Below, piece after piece: positions 35,807-45,827 of a DNA stretch of 64,000 nt (position 1 is the first letter of the stretch; each line of letters opens with the position of its first letter). The translations under genes were made by a program, and so were the position numbers. Origin of the DNA: Bimuria novae-zelandiae CBS 107.79 (lineage: Eukaryota; Ascomycota; Dothideomycetes; Pleosporales; Didymosphaeriaceae); contig ML976778.1 of NCBI GenBank assembly GCA_010015655.1, forward strand, positions 68,168 through 132,167, read 5' to 3'. The notes beneath the pieces were generated by a model, which was not told where the DNA came from, made no database searches, and worked only from the letters and a program-made list of their open reading frames with translations.

Positions 35807-38800
35807 TGGGTCGATCCTCTGGAATATGTTGCTCGGCATGCGCCCACTCTGCGTTCCTTTAATTTCTGATACCCCAAATCCACGACAGTGGTACTAGCGT
35901 TCTACGTAACGCATCGGGTGGCTTTCTTTCATTTTAGATCCTACGCGTCGCTGTTCCACGCGAACAAACCAACATTGTACACTTTTGTTTCGATTCAGTC
36001 TGGGCATAACGACCTCGATATCCCGACAGGCTTTGCATACAGCATCTTGATCGATTGTCATTTACGTCATATAGATTTATACCTCCTCGCGGAGCTTTTC
36101 ATGACTGGCCAGGCCGTCTTTCACGGCTCGGCGGATGTCTATCATCATGTATTCTATTTTCGATTTTCCAGCGTCATCGGCATCAACAAGAAATCTCTTG
36201 AAGTGATAGTTCCCACTTGATGGATCATCATCAGCCAAAACAATAACAAGCATATGGGTGTTTCAGCCACTGTACTGCTTTTCAGATACGAATCCCAATT
36301 CAGTCGACTACTGGCCCTAACCAAACCACCGGTTATGGCCTCGATAATAACCTCAGCGTCGGGTCATCCTGAGTTAAAGTGCGCGAGTTCGTTCTACATA
36401 CGAGCGTCCTGTCCCTCAACAGGCATTGTAGTGCATTTTCAATCCAATCACAAAGAGCTTCGCGCCAGCCTTCGCGTATCGGGGATGCACGGGATCGTTT
36501 TCGCATCCATCACTTGGCGTGCCACTTCGCAAGATCCGGTGCTACAATGGTGTAGAATTTGTCAGATTGATTGAGACACGACTCACGAAACAAGGACAAG
36601 CACGGTAGAATGGCGCTAGAACTGAGCTGCAGGACTTGTTCTCGAAGTGGAGTTTGCAGCTCGCGTTACTTGCAAATTGCAATTGCATGATCAAGTCACA
36701 ATCACCGCTTCGGAGAGAACCCGGTGAGGCTATGTTCGCTGGTGGGCAGCTAGCCGCGTCAAGAAGCGCAGCAAATAGTGTTAGTTGATCGACATTGTCG
36801 GATGAGTACTGGCCTCGGATTCTTTCGGTGGTCGGATCCCAGAGCAGGTGCGACCGGGGTTGTCCAGCTGCATGACATTCTCGGATCCGCTTTCGCAAGC
36901 AAATCAATAAGCTTCCGCTCTTTTGACTCAAATACCCGCAGATTGAGCAGCAGCTGGAGATGACTTGTTGCAATGGTCAAGCTTTTCGGACATTGGGCAC
37001 TTGCAAACCGGCAATGATGGTTCGTGCTCTACGACAACTGGCATCAAAACTATCACTCATAAATAACAATGGTCTTCACGGTGTACATAGCATGCCTTCG
37101 CCGCCGGTATAGCTACTGGCTAGTCATGTACCGTCCAATGACCTTGACGTGAGCCTGAGTCGCAAAAGGTGCCAGGACCAGTACCGTAGTGTCGCGTGTG
37201 TGTCGGTCCCTGACGCTAGGCACATCGGTGGCATGGGTTTAGCCTTCGGAACAAACTCCGGTGCGGCCCGTTCGATAGTTGACTTTGGCAGACATGCGTA
37301 CAAGCGCAGCGTTCAAGTGTACCGCTCAATCGCTAACGTGAGATTTGGAAAAGCCTTCAGGAGAGGTGTTAGATAGGTACTGATAAATGTTGAGGAAATG
37401 CACTAACTAGCGTGGATAGGGACGGACCGATTGTTATAATACCTTTGGTAGGCACAGTTGGGACCGTGATGGGGGTCGGCGATTAGATTTGCGCCTCGAG
37501 CTTGGAGACCCGACTGTGCGTTTCAATAGGGCCGATTGAAACAGGGAGATAGCTTTCACTTTAAAGTTTTAATCTTAGCAGTCAGCATCTATTGATCGTT
37601 CGGCGCGGCTCGAAATTAAAACGTTCTGAGCGACATCCCGGGGGGAGACCGACGAGCTTCGTCATAACCTTGCTGTGAGCAAGCACTACATACAAATTAC
37701 TGACCCGACGCAAAAACCGATGGTGAGGCTACTCATTCAAGGCTGCGTTCTAGGGGTCACGGCACTGCAAAAAGAGCCGACGCCACGCCCCTGTTGACCA
37801 GAATCGATGCAGAGACGTCCTATACGTATTTGGGCTGGGCGATCCCGGTATACTTCCAAGCCTGTGGGCCCGATCGTGGCACCCCGCATGCTGCAAAGGA
37901 AACTTGACATACCAGTGTTGTTATACGATTCCGGTGAACATTTCCTGCGGCCTTGTTATCTTAGCAGCTGCATCAATCCGGCGAGGAGCTCCGGCATAGT
38001 GATGCCGTTCCCCCGCAGGATTGTAGCCACACCGCCATTTTACACGACCGGCGCAACACATCTGCAGCAGCATCTTGTCTGCGGTAATAAAGCCTGGCGT
38101 ATGCTGACCGCCATGGACCCATGGATACAGAAACCTCACGTGCCTGCCTAGCGCACGTGCATAGGCGAGTAGATAAAGATTTCAAAACTAGCCACGTTAA
38201 TTCAGACAGTGCGGTGTTAGTCGTACGATTGAAGAGGATTTCGTTGCTGTCACGTTGGTTTCGTGCAGTGTTGGACGGGCGCCGGCCACAAGGAAGTCCC
38301 ATTCTTCGCACGTGGTCACGCTCCTGCGAGCCCAGCAGTTTTTGGATTGCATCTTACATAGCCCACATTCGCTAACTTACAACGTCGCATTGCTTACTCA
38401 GCATCCAGGCAGGGGCTATTTGGTCATTCTACATGCAACTTCGTAGCTTGGACATGCGATGACTATCTAACCATCCCCAACCTGTATACACCAGCGTGTC
38501 CGACGCATGTACGTCAATTCTGACGGCCAACTTAGCGCATTTAATGTACAGCAGCGACGCACCCTCTGCAACGGTCCAACCACGACACGTATATGTACTT
38601 CACACCGTATTTTCGTCGTCCCCAAAGCCACCTGACAGTACATTGCCCTCTCTGGGTTCTAGCGACGCATCTGCTGACAGCAGCATTACACTATATTGTG
38701 CGCCCTTCTCCATCTGCACGACAACGCGGCTCCAGCGAATCTTCTGCTCGCACATCCACCACCACCGCGCAGCCTTCCTCTTCAGGCGCGCCCGCGACCC

Positions 38801-41005
38801 CCACCGCTTTCGGGCGTCACCACATTTTATATCCTCTGTAGCACGGCATCGGCTGTATTCCCCAATGCTCTTGCAAATGTACTGTATCTGCACGGCCAGC
38901 ACAGCAGCGCTGAACGCCCCTGGTCCGGTCGTGCGTGACCTGCACTTTGCATATGCATACTTACCGGCGGGCGGACTCGAGCCCCGCGAGTGCGGCTGTT
39001 GCACAAGGACTCGAGCAAGGAACAGCAACAGGGCCCATGTGCGTCGTTGTTGGAGAGTGGAGTTGGCGCTTATGCATGTGATGGGAACACGCGGGTTGGC
39101 GTCAGATTCGTACGTTTGCTATGTATGGGGGACCTTGCGCCTTGCGTGCGTACGTACCTAGGCCTGCGTGCCCTAGTATTCCATCCATCCCGTACCGGTG
39201 GTTGCACGGCAGCTAGGTTGGCGGCGCTTTTTCGCAACGTGCGCGAAATTGATTACTCTACAGATGCACTGTACAAGGCAGGGCAGCCGACCAGCAGCGA
39301 GTCAAGTCCGACGGCAATTTCCAGGCCAATTTGCGACGCTGCATTCGCAATTGTGCGCCGCAATGAGTGGGCGTGAGGCGCTGGCTGAGATTGCCGAAGA
39401 CGTGCGTCTGTACTGTACATGCACGGCGCTGCAAGCTCTCCTTCGTAAACTCCCCAGAATATGGCCAATCTCGCTCCCCGCTATTCAGATAGCTAGCTAG
39501 CTACAGCCTAGAGTACAATGCAGCGCACGCCTCACCTTCTCTGCGAGTATCAGCACATGCCCTCCCTCCCATACGCGACAAATAAAGACGTGCAAAGCGG
39601 ACCTTTACCACGCACGGCCCCCTTTGCATTTACCCACAAGGCAAACCTCCATGTCTCACACCCCAACACCGTCCCTCGACCCGTGCAAGGATCCCGCGCC
39701 GATCCGACGCAGCGATGCCCTGCACGCCTTCTCGGGGATGCAACGCTTTGGGCAGCGAACAAAAGGAGCGCCACCCCGCCAACGCACGCTGCAACGACGC
39801 ATGTCAGCTGGTGATGTGATGATGGCCTGCAGGAGCTGGCGGTCACGTGAGCGGGAAGCCCCCAAATCCTTCATCCTTCGCAGTGCACATCCTGCACGCA
39901 AGCGACGCCGCGAGCGGACATGCTCCGGTGGCTCCCGTTCCAACAGTTCACTTTCTTCTTCCCGGCTTCCTTTCTTTCCTTTTCGCCCCGGGGAGGGGGC
40001 AGCCAAATAGAAAATTAAGGTGTGACGCGAGGACTGCTTGGGTGCGCCAATACAGTACTCGTACGGCGTAGACTGCTGCGCATGCAGCGTGTTTTGTGTT
40101 TCCACCCATTGGGGGATTAATTTGGCTGGCTGGCTTACGCACACGCAATGGGTGAGTCCATGTATACGAGCAAATGAGGGACAGACAAAAGGTGAAGCCG
40201 TGCGACTCATTTCCATCTAGCGATCCACGGGTGAGATTAGACCACGTGCGCCGGGTGATCGCCCGCATCTCAACAGCGAGAACGGCACAACCATAGTGGG
40301 GACAATCCGGGCGCCACATGCAGTGGAGGATGAGAGAATCAAGGAAAGATCAAAACGACGCCAACCAATCTACGCGCATGCAGGTGTAATTATATTCTGG
40401 CTATCCGATGGTTACACAGCGCGCGCCCCGCGCGCCTAAACCGACGCTAACCTGCACTCTGTTCATGCATAGCAGGCGCCCCGCCACCTCGCGAGACGGT
40501 CCGCTACCGGCGCCAATCTTATCTCATCTCCGCCATAGTCCTCGCGATATAGATGTGAAGCAGATGGGCGAGATTCCGCTTAGATGAAGTGCGGATCCGC
40601 GCCCAAGGAAACATGTGCTGCAGACTCGGTTGTGCAATTCATGCGTAGCGAGACTGCGCCGCTGCGGCGTGGGAACTCGGCCCTAGGGAACAACTCCCGA
40701 TTGCGGATGGTGTTGAGGTGGCACAACTGTGACGGAATGTGGGGAAGTATCGGCTTCGGGATGTGGACAGCTTCGGACGATAGCCCGCGCTCAGTGGACG
40801 TTTAGGAGGAGCCTCGTTGGCTGTGAGATTGTAGCTGCACATGCACAGCAGGGCGTAATGATGCATCGCTAACGTGCGCAGAAGAACGGTCTTTGCGAGC
40901 GTGGGGTATGGCAGTCTAAGCCGTGATTTGCCGCGTGGGGTTACGTCCTCTCAAGTCCGGAACAACCTGATGGATGGTTGGAAATTGCACAAGCGGCAAC
41001 GGCTT
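35807..41005. other. long gene-poor stretch
   Basis: In 5.2 kb no gene is convincing. A minus-strand frame at 36759-36980 has a patch resembling an O-methyltransferase C-terminus (see separate entry). At 38496-39161 a plus-strand frame is open for 221 codons but lacks an early ATG and overlaps several others. The composition is mixed, not AT-rich. Confidence 0.4.
36759..36980 (-). pseudogene. possible fragment of an O-methyltransferase C-terminus
   Basis: On the minus strand a frame includes HLQLLLNLRVFESKERKLID followed by LLAKADPRM. Family O-methyltransferases end in a helix with the pattern DLQM-x-N-x-KERT followed by a short helix and ADPRF, which this resembles. No SAM-binding motif or catalytic histidine region is visible upstream, so at best this is a relic. 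A chance resemblance is quite possible. Confidence 0.2.
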
Positions 41006-42044
41006 TCACCCGCCTCCCACACCAAATCGCATGCGGATGGTCTGAAGTTGACGCAGAGCGGTAGGCGACAGCGAAGAGGTTCCTCCGGCCTCAGCCTGTG
41101 TCTGACGGAACGCCTGATATTTCTGGTGCTCATCATACAAGGTGTCGATGAGTGTGAACTCGCCGATGAAGCACTGGCCAGACATCAGCACATCGAGGGC
41201 ATCTGTCTGAACACCTTCTGAAGCGGGCAAAAGCGCGTCTTCCTCGTCCGAATCTACTCCAATGTCGGACAAAGTATCGGTACGACGGAGAATGCCACGT
41301 TCTTCGGCATCGGCATCCTGCTCTCGTGCAACATCGCTCTCGACAGGTTGTTCTGCGCTCTCTCCTTGGGCATCGCTCGTCTCTGTGCTTCCCGCAGATA
41401 TCTGGGCCACCGTCTTCTTGGCTTGCCGTCTCTTCACGTGCACCGAAACCATGACAAGCTGCAACAGCAGTATGCACGTGTCCAATCCTGCCAGTTTCCA
41501 CTTGCTCGTCGGCCCCTGTTGCCCGATGAAGTCAATCATCAGTCCTCCGTGGAGATAGCCACGCGTGTCCTCGCCCGCCGATGGCGTGGGGTATGTGAGG
41601 TGTAGCAGAAAGTTGACGGCGAAGCAGAAGAGTATCAGAGGCAGGAACGGCTTGTGTTCGTCGTGCTGGCGATGGAGGCCCATGTCGGGGAGCGGAGTGA
41701 GTAGGGAACCGTGGATGATGGCGCGCACAACGAACCAGAAGAAAGAGCAGCTACACACATTAGCATTCGAGCATGACAGCAGGTAGGGTCTAGGCTGTGT
41801 ACTCCAAGTGGTAGAGCGCGATGAGCTCCAGAAAAACCAGCGTGTCCAGCTCGCGCAGCAGATGATCCAGGAAAACAACTCTCTTCCTTTTTGCATCTAG
41901 TCTTCTCTCTTTAGCACGCCGCTCTCGTTGTGCAATAACTTCCTCGTGGTCCAAGTCCGCTACCGTCTCGTCGAGCTCCACATCTGAGGCCCCAATGCTG
42001 CTATGGCGCCGTCCAGCGCGCGAGGACTCTGCCTCATCGTTCAT
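41006..42044 (-). CDS. DUF1746 membrane protein (Dsc-complex-subunit-like)
   Basis: Two exons on the minus strand, 42044-41803 and 41750-41006, give 328 residues. The intron 41751-41802 (gtacac...tag) restores the family pattern LIALYHLDCSFFWFVVRA. Visible order: a charged N-terminus, the DUF1746 core RVVFLDHLLRELDTLVFLEL, two to three further hydrophobic segments (LPLILFCFAVNFLLHLTY; LDTCILLLQLVMVSVHV), an acidic low-complexity region and a C-terminal tail. DUF1746 is found in fission yeast Dsc4, part of a Golgi/endosome ubiquitin-ligase complex; assigning this protein to that complex is inference. It is divergent from RCF1, with 361 bp between starts. Confidence 0.8.
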
Positions 42045-42405
42045 TGCGCAGCAAGGCAGAGGTGCGCGCAGCTTTACCGGTCATCAAGGCTCGATAAAGG
42101 CAAGCTCTCGGTGTGATTCCTGGACGTGAGGTGATGTCGATGTTGTGCCTAGAGCGGAGCGCGTCGGCGGTAGGAACAACTCCAAGCGCCGAGGCGCCAG
42201 CAGAGTGGTGAGATAATCGATCTAGCTCCACCACTCTCCAGCATACAACCCACCGTAGCAAGCCTATTTTTCTTGCGAAAAGCTTTAGTCAGTTTGACGG
42301 AAGTTAGGAGAGCTTAATTGCATATGCGACCCACGTGAGACGAGACGAGCACGTTCCATATATCATCATTCACCCACGCGACACCTCCGCCACCTCAGCA
42401 CCACC
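42045..42405. promoter_or_regulatory. bidirectional promoter between DUF1746 gene and RCF1
   Basis: A 361-bp region between divergent starts. It contains a CACGTG E-box and a C/A-rich leader just before the RCF1 ATG. Confidence 0.5.
42332..42337 (+). promoter_or_regulatory. E-box CACGTG in the RCF1/DUF1746 promoter
   Basis: A perfect palindromic CACGTG lies 69 bp upstream of the RCF1 start codon. Such sites bind bHLH factors (Cbf1 type) in fungi; use here is inference. Confidence 0.35.
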
Positions 42406-42971
42406 ATGTCAGGACCGCCAATGTCGGGCCCAAACAGCGCCCCGCTACCCTCGTCGTTTGACGAGAATGAGTACGCTTTCTCTCCCTCCAGTCTCACATC
42501 TTAGCTGAGCTAACAAAGCACAGGGACTTCTACAATGAGAACCGCCTTGAGAAAATAGGACGCCGTCTTCGCGAAGAACCCCTCATTCCTCTCGGATGTG
42601 CCCTCACCGTATGGGCCATCGTCGGCGCAACCCGCTCCATGCGCAAAGGCGACCACAAAATGACCAACCTCTTCTTCCGCCGCCGTCTGTACGCCCAAGC
42701 ATTCACTATCGCCGTGCTCGTCGCCGGAAACCTGTATTGGCAGAAAGATCGCGTGAAGCGCAAGGAGTACGAGAAGCTCAAGGCTGAAAAGGACAGGATG
42801 GACAGGAGGGAGCGGTGGCTGCGGGAGCTGGAGATGCGGGACGAGGAGGAGAAGGCGTGGAAGGAGCGGTTGGCGAAGGGGAACAGGAAAGAGGGGGAGA
42901 GTCTGGCCGAGATGGTCAAGGAGAAGACGGCTGAGTTGAAGGAGTTGAAGAACCAGAGGGACGGAAAATAG
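42406..42971 (+). CDS. RCF1: respiratory supercomplex factor 1 (HIG1-domain protein)
   Basis: Two exons, 42406-42470 and 42524-42971, give 170 residues. The intron 42471-42523 is gtacgc...CTAAC...cag. The HIG1 domain (about residues 30-95) begins EKIGRRLREEPLIPLGCALT, with two membrane helices joined by the matrix loop SMRKGDHKMTNLFFRRRLYAQ. The rest is a long charged helix. Rcf1 is an inner-membrane protein that helps assemble and stabilise cytochrome oxidase within III-IV supercomplexes. Length and motif are normal for filamentous fungi. Confidence 0.94.
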
Positions 42972-43873
42972 GTGAAAATGGAAAATGTGGAAGGCATAAC
43001 GTTCAAAGGCGTGTGTGGAGCAAGTGCGGGATGTGCTTTTGTTTGCTGTATATATTGTGAGGTTTGTAATACTACTTTTTGGGTATCACACGGACATGTA
43101 GGTAAGCTCGTTAAGGGAATGTTCTCTGCTTAGGATTCAATTGTCATCGTCGGATCGTGTGCCAGCTCGGCAGTACATGGATTTCGCTCATCCTTCGTAT
43201 CCGGGGTCACTGAAATTGGCTTACATGGGTGTTTGCAGATGAACTGTAAACAAGAATGATAGGTGCCAATTGTTGCTTCGTTCTGTCGAGACTACACGGA
43301 GGAAGCTCAGGTTCATCACCTGCAAGAACATGTGCCTGCCAGGATGCTGTCGAGGATTGCGGGAAGTGGCTTGTTCTGTCGAGAAGTGGCAACTTCTTAG
43401 GAAATCACACCCAACGCGCCTGCTCCATCTGGTTTTCCTTGCCACCAGCGCTCCCCAAAATACATTGGAGACATCCCTAGTTCAACCCCAGTATTCCTCC
43501 ATAGATGGAAAACCGCGTGAGGTACGCACAGATATATCTGATGAAGGTGTTCAGTTGACCAGCTAATGGCAGGGTCGATCTCCATGCTATGCAGAGTGGC
43601 TTTCCATGGAATCAACAGCAGCCATCGACGCCACCTGATCATCGCCCACTGTCTCTTTGAGTTTGCTCCAACGCCACACGATACAGTCACACGATGTACA
43701 ATCTTGCTCGTGTACAACAAACCACGTCCTCGCAATCACCCTCTAGTTATTAAACCCCGTTTTCCGATGCGAAATGCATGCAGTCGTCACTGTAAAATCG
43801 GCGCTTCAAGCCTGTCTAGGTCTGTATAACAGCTCCAAGAACAACTCCAGAGATTGAAGGATTCGCAGTCATC
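42972..43873. other. intergenic, no convincing gene
   Basis: The 0.9 kb after RCF1 shows overlapping short frames on both strands and no recognisable motif. Confidence 0.45.
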
Positions 43874-44380
43874 ATGTCGGGCTCACACTCCCCAGCTTCA
43901 GCACCAACTTCAACTCCATCACTACCTCTACCTCCAGCCGCGCCTCTCACGCCGTCTCCACAGGTGCCAGTTTATCCGTCTTTCCAGCAATTCGAGCAGT
44001 CTGGTCTACTAAACATCAGCGACCCACCACAAGACTCGGAATGTACATTCGGATATGTCCAGCTTCTTCCAGGCACAGCACCAAATACGACTAACGACTT
44101 GGACGTAGTCCGCATTAGGAGATGCTATCCGTCGCAAAACCCACATCTGTATCACCGCAAATGCCTGCTCGATTGGTATCGCCACGACCTTCGGAATCGA
44201 GAGAACCCACGCACGGCATTCACGGGCAGATGTCCTACTTGTCGGATAGGAGTCTTCACCGAACCGGCACAGACAGTTTCCAGGCTGCTTCAATCAATTT
44301 GGCCTCGAGCAGAAGTGGATATAGTGATCTGGGTGGTTTTGCTAGTATCCCTGGGTTTCCACGTAGTTTCAAGGACTTAG
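43874..44380 (+). CDS. RING-like tail-anchored protein
   Basis: A single frame of 168 residues starts MSGSHSPASAPTSTPSLPLP. After a Pro/Ser-rich head it shows a RING-type layout: a first Cys (SECTFGYV), then IRRCYPSQNPHLYHRKCLLD and GRCPTCRIG. Some zinc ligands are unclear, so it may be a RING variant. The C-terminus VDIVIWVVLLVSLGFHVVS looks like a membrane anchor two residues before the stop. A second, longer frame overlaps it and runs on to 44934 (next feature), so the true C-terminus is uncertain. Family: probably a membrane-bound ubiquitin ligase, by inference. Confidence 0.6.
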   Translation: MSGSHSPASAPTSTPSLPLPPAAPLTPSPQVPVYPSFQQFEQSGLLNISDPPQDSECTFGYVQLLPGTAPNTTNDLDVVRIRRCYPSQNPHLYHRKCLLDWYRHDLRNRENPRTAFTGRCPTCRIGVFTEPAQTVSRLLQSIWPRAEVDIVIWVVLLVSLGFHVVSRT

Positions 44381-44934
44381 ACAAATTACTCAACCTGCGT
44401 CATGGCCGAGGCCATGGAAGCTCTGATCGAGCCAGAAACGGTGATAATCTTCTCGGTTTTCAAACTCGCGGCCGCACAGGTACTCCTAGACGGAGTCTCC
44501 ACACTACAACTATCGAGGAGGAGGACGAAGAGATCTTCTCCCCATACGTTCGTCTGCCTGCCTCTCGATTCACTCCCCCTCTCAGTTTTGGTGCGTACAC
44601 CGAGCCAAACATTCCTGAACCGGCTATGCTTCCGGCACGACGTGGGAATGCACCAGTTAGCGGAAGGCGGGAGGCGATTCGAAGTTTGGAGGACTGGATG
44701 AGCCAGCTCGAAGTGCCACCGCAACGGTCTTCTGGCGGCCAAGGACGGCGAGCTGAGCGTGGAGATGTTCCAATTCCGGTTGTAAACAGCAGTGAGAGGT
44801 CTCGCGCAGGACCAACTGAGTCACAACGACAGCCTGGTACCGCAGCTAGAGCGAGCCGTGGGGTGCTCCCTTCTGCAAGACCCGCCCATGAACCACGAAT
44901 TCGATCACAACGACCTCCGTGGTGGTTCCCGTAA
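44122..44934 (+). other. overlapping +1-frame ORF continuing past the RING-like gene
   Basis: This frame is open for 270 codons, the last ~185 beyond the stop of the RING-like gene. Its later part reads like genuine disordered protein: TTTIEEEDEEIFSPYVRLPA, SLEDWMSQLEV, and a Pro/Arg-rich end. I could not find a donor/acceptor pair with the right phase to join it to the upstream RING frame. A one-base indel between 44270 and 44380 would fuse the two. It could also be a chance open frame. Confidence 0.35.
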
Positions 44935-45290
44935 ATACGATTATTAGGATAAATATGGCGATGAAGCCGAGTGGGTGGCTTGCTCAGGGCTACTCATCGT
45001 ACCCCGCTCTGTATTTTGACAGCTCCGTGAATATTGGTATTCTAGACGAATGGAATATTGCTCCGCTTGAACCGTCGAGCGTGAATACACGTGATGTTCT
45101 TCTTTGTACCAAAGTGACGCCTCTCTGGGACAGCTATGCGTGGTCTGCTGTATAAATCTTCGTCTTTTGCGTCATTTTATACATACGTACCTGATACACA
45201 ACTATCTAATCGCCGACAGATATTCAGAAGACACCACATCATCCACCCTCCAACTACCGTGTTTTCACTAGAACGATCACAAACATCAAG
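44935..45290. other. intergenic, no gene seen
   Basis: A 356-bp spacer with the promoter of the small membrane protein; nothing else recognised. Confidence 0.45.
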
Positions 45291-45569
45291 ATGAGCAGCT
45301 ACGCGCAGGGCGGTGAAATCGTGACCTGGCATGTAAGCAGACCCCTTCTCTTCATGACAGATATTTGAATCTTTCACAAGCCGACCGGTGGAGATCTTGC
45401 TGGGATTGGTCACGACTGCACTTCAATTATCTGGATATCGTTGTTTATTGCTCTTTGGAAGGATTATGTTGAGGATCTGTTTGATAATTGTTGCGAGTCG
45501 TGTATGGAGTGCCTTTGTTCCGGCAGTCGCTACGACGGAGATGAAGAGCGGAAATGGTATGGGCAGTGA
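45291..45569 (+). CDS. small membrane protein with Cys-rich tail
   Basis: Two exons, 45291-45332 and 45381-45569, give 76 residues. The 48-bp intron has a gtaagc donor and an acceptor ending acaag, and keeps phase. The protein starts MSSYAQGGEIVTWHPTGGDL, has one hydrophobic segment (TSIIWISLFIALW), and then a cysteine cluster NCCESCMECLCSG before a charged, Tyr-containing tail. The cysteines next to the membrane could be palmitoylated. No family is recognised. The frame downstream of the acceptor ends cleanly at 45567-45569. Support is the splice pattern and protein-like composition. Confidence 0.55.
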
Positions 45570-45827
45570 ATTGAGAGGTATCTTCAAGGTTGGCTTCAAG
45601 GTTGGGATATTTTGCTTCTTTCTCCGATTTGAATAGTTCGTTTGCGCGAGGTGTTGCGTAAATCTTTTGGGTTCATTTGATTTAACCAATGCTCTTCCCT
45701 AGCGGTTTAGCATTCACCAAATCTTTCAAGCGAGCAGCGTGAAGGATCCTATGCCCTGGGATTCAATTCTGTCAGCACGTCCATCATCTCCAACAGAAGC
45801 CATAACATCTTTGAAATTTCCCCAGTT

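Noticed and set aside
38960..39020. T-arm-like hairpin on the minus strand (gcggggctcgagtccgc)
   Set aside because: No matching acceptor stem, anticodon arm or box A upstream.
38496..39161. 221-codon plus-strand open frame
   Set aside because: No ATG near its start, overlaps several other open frames in GC-rich sequence, and no motif.
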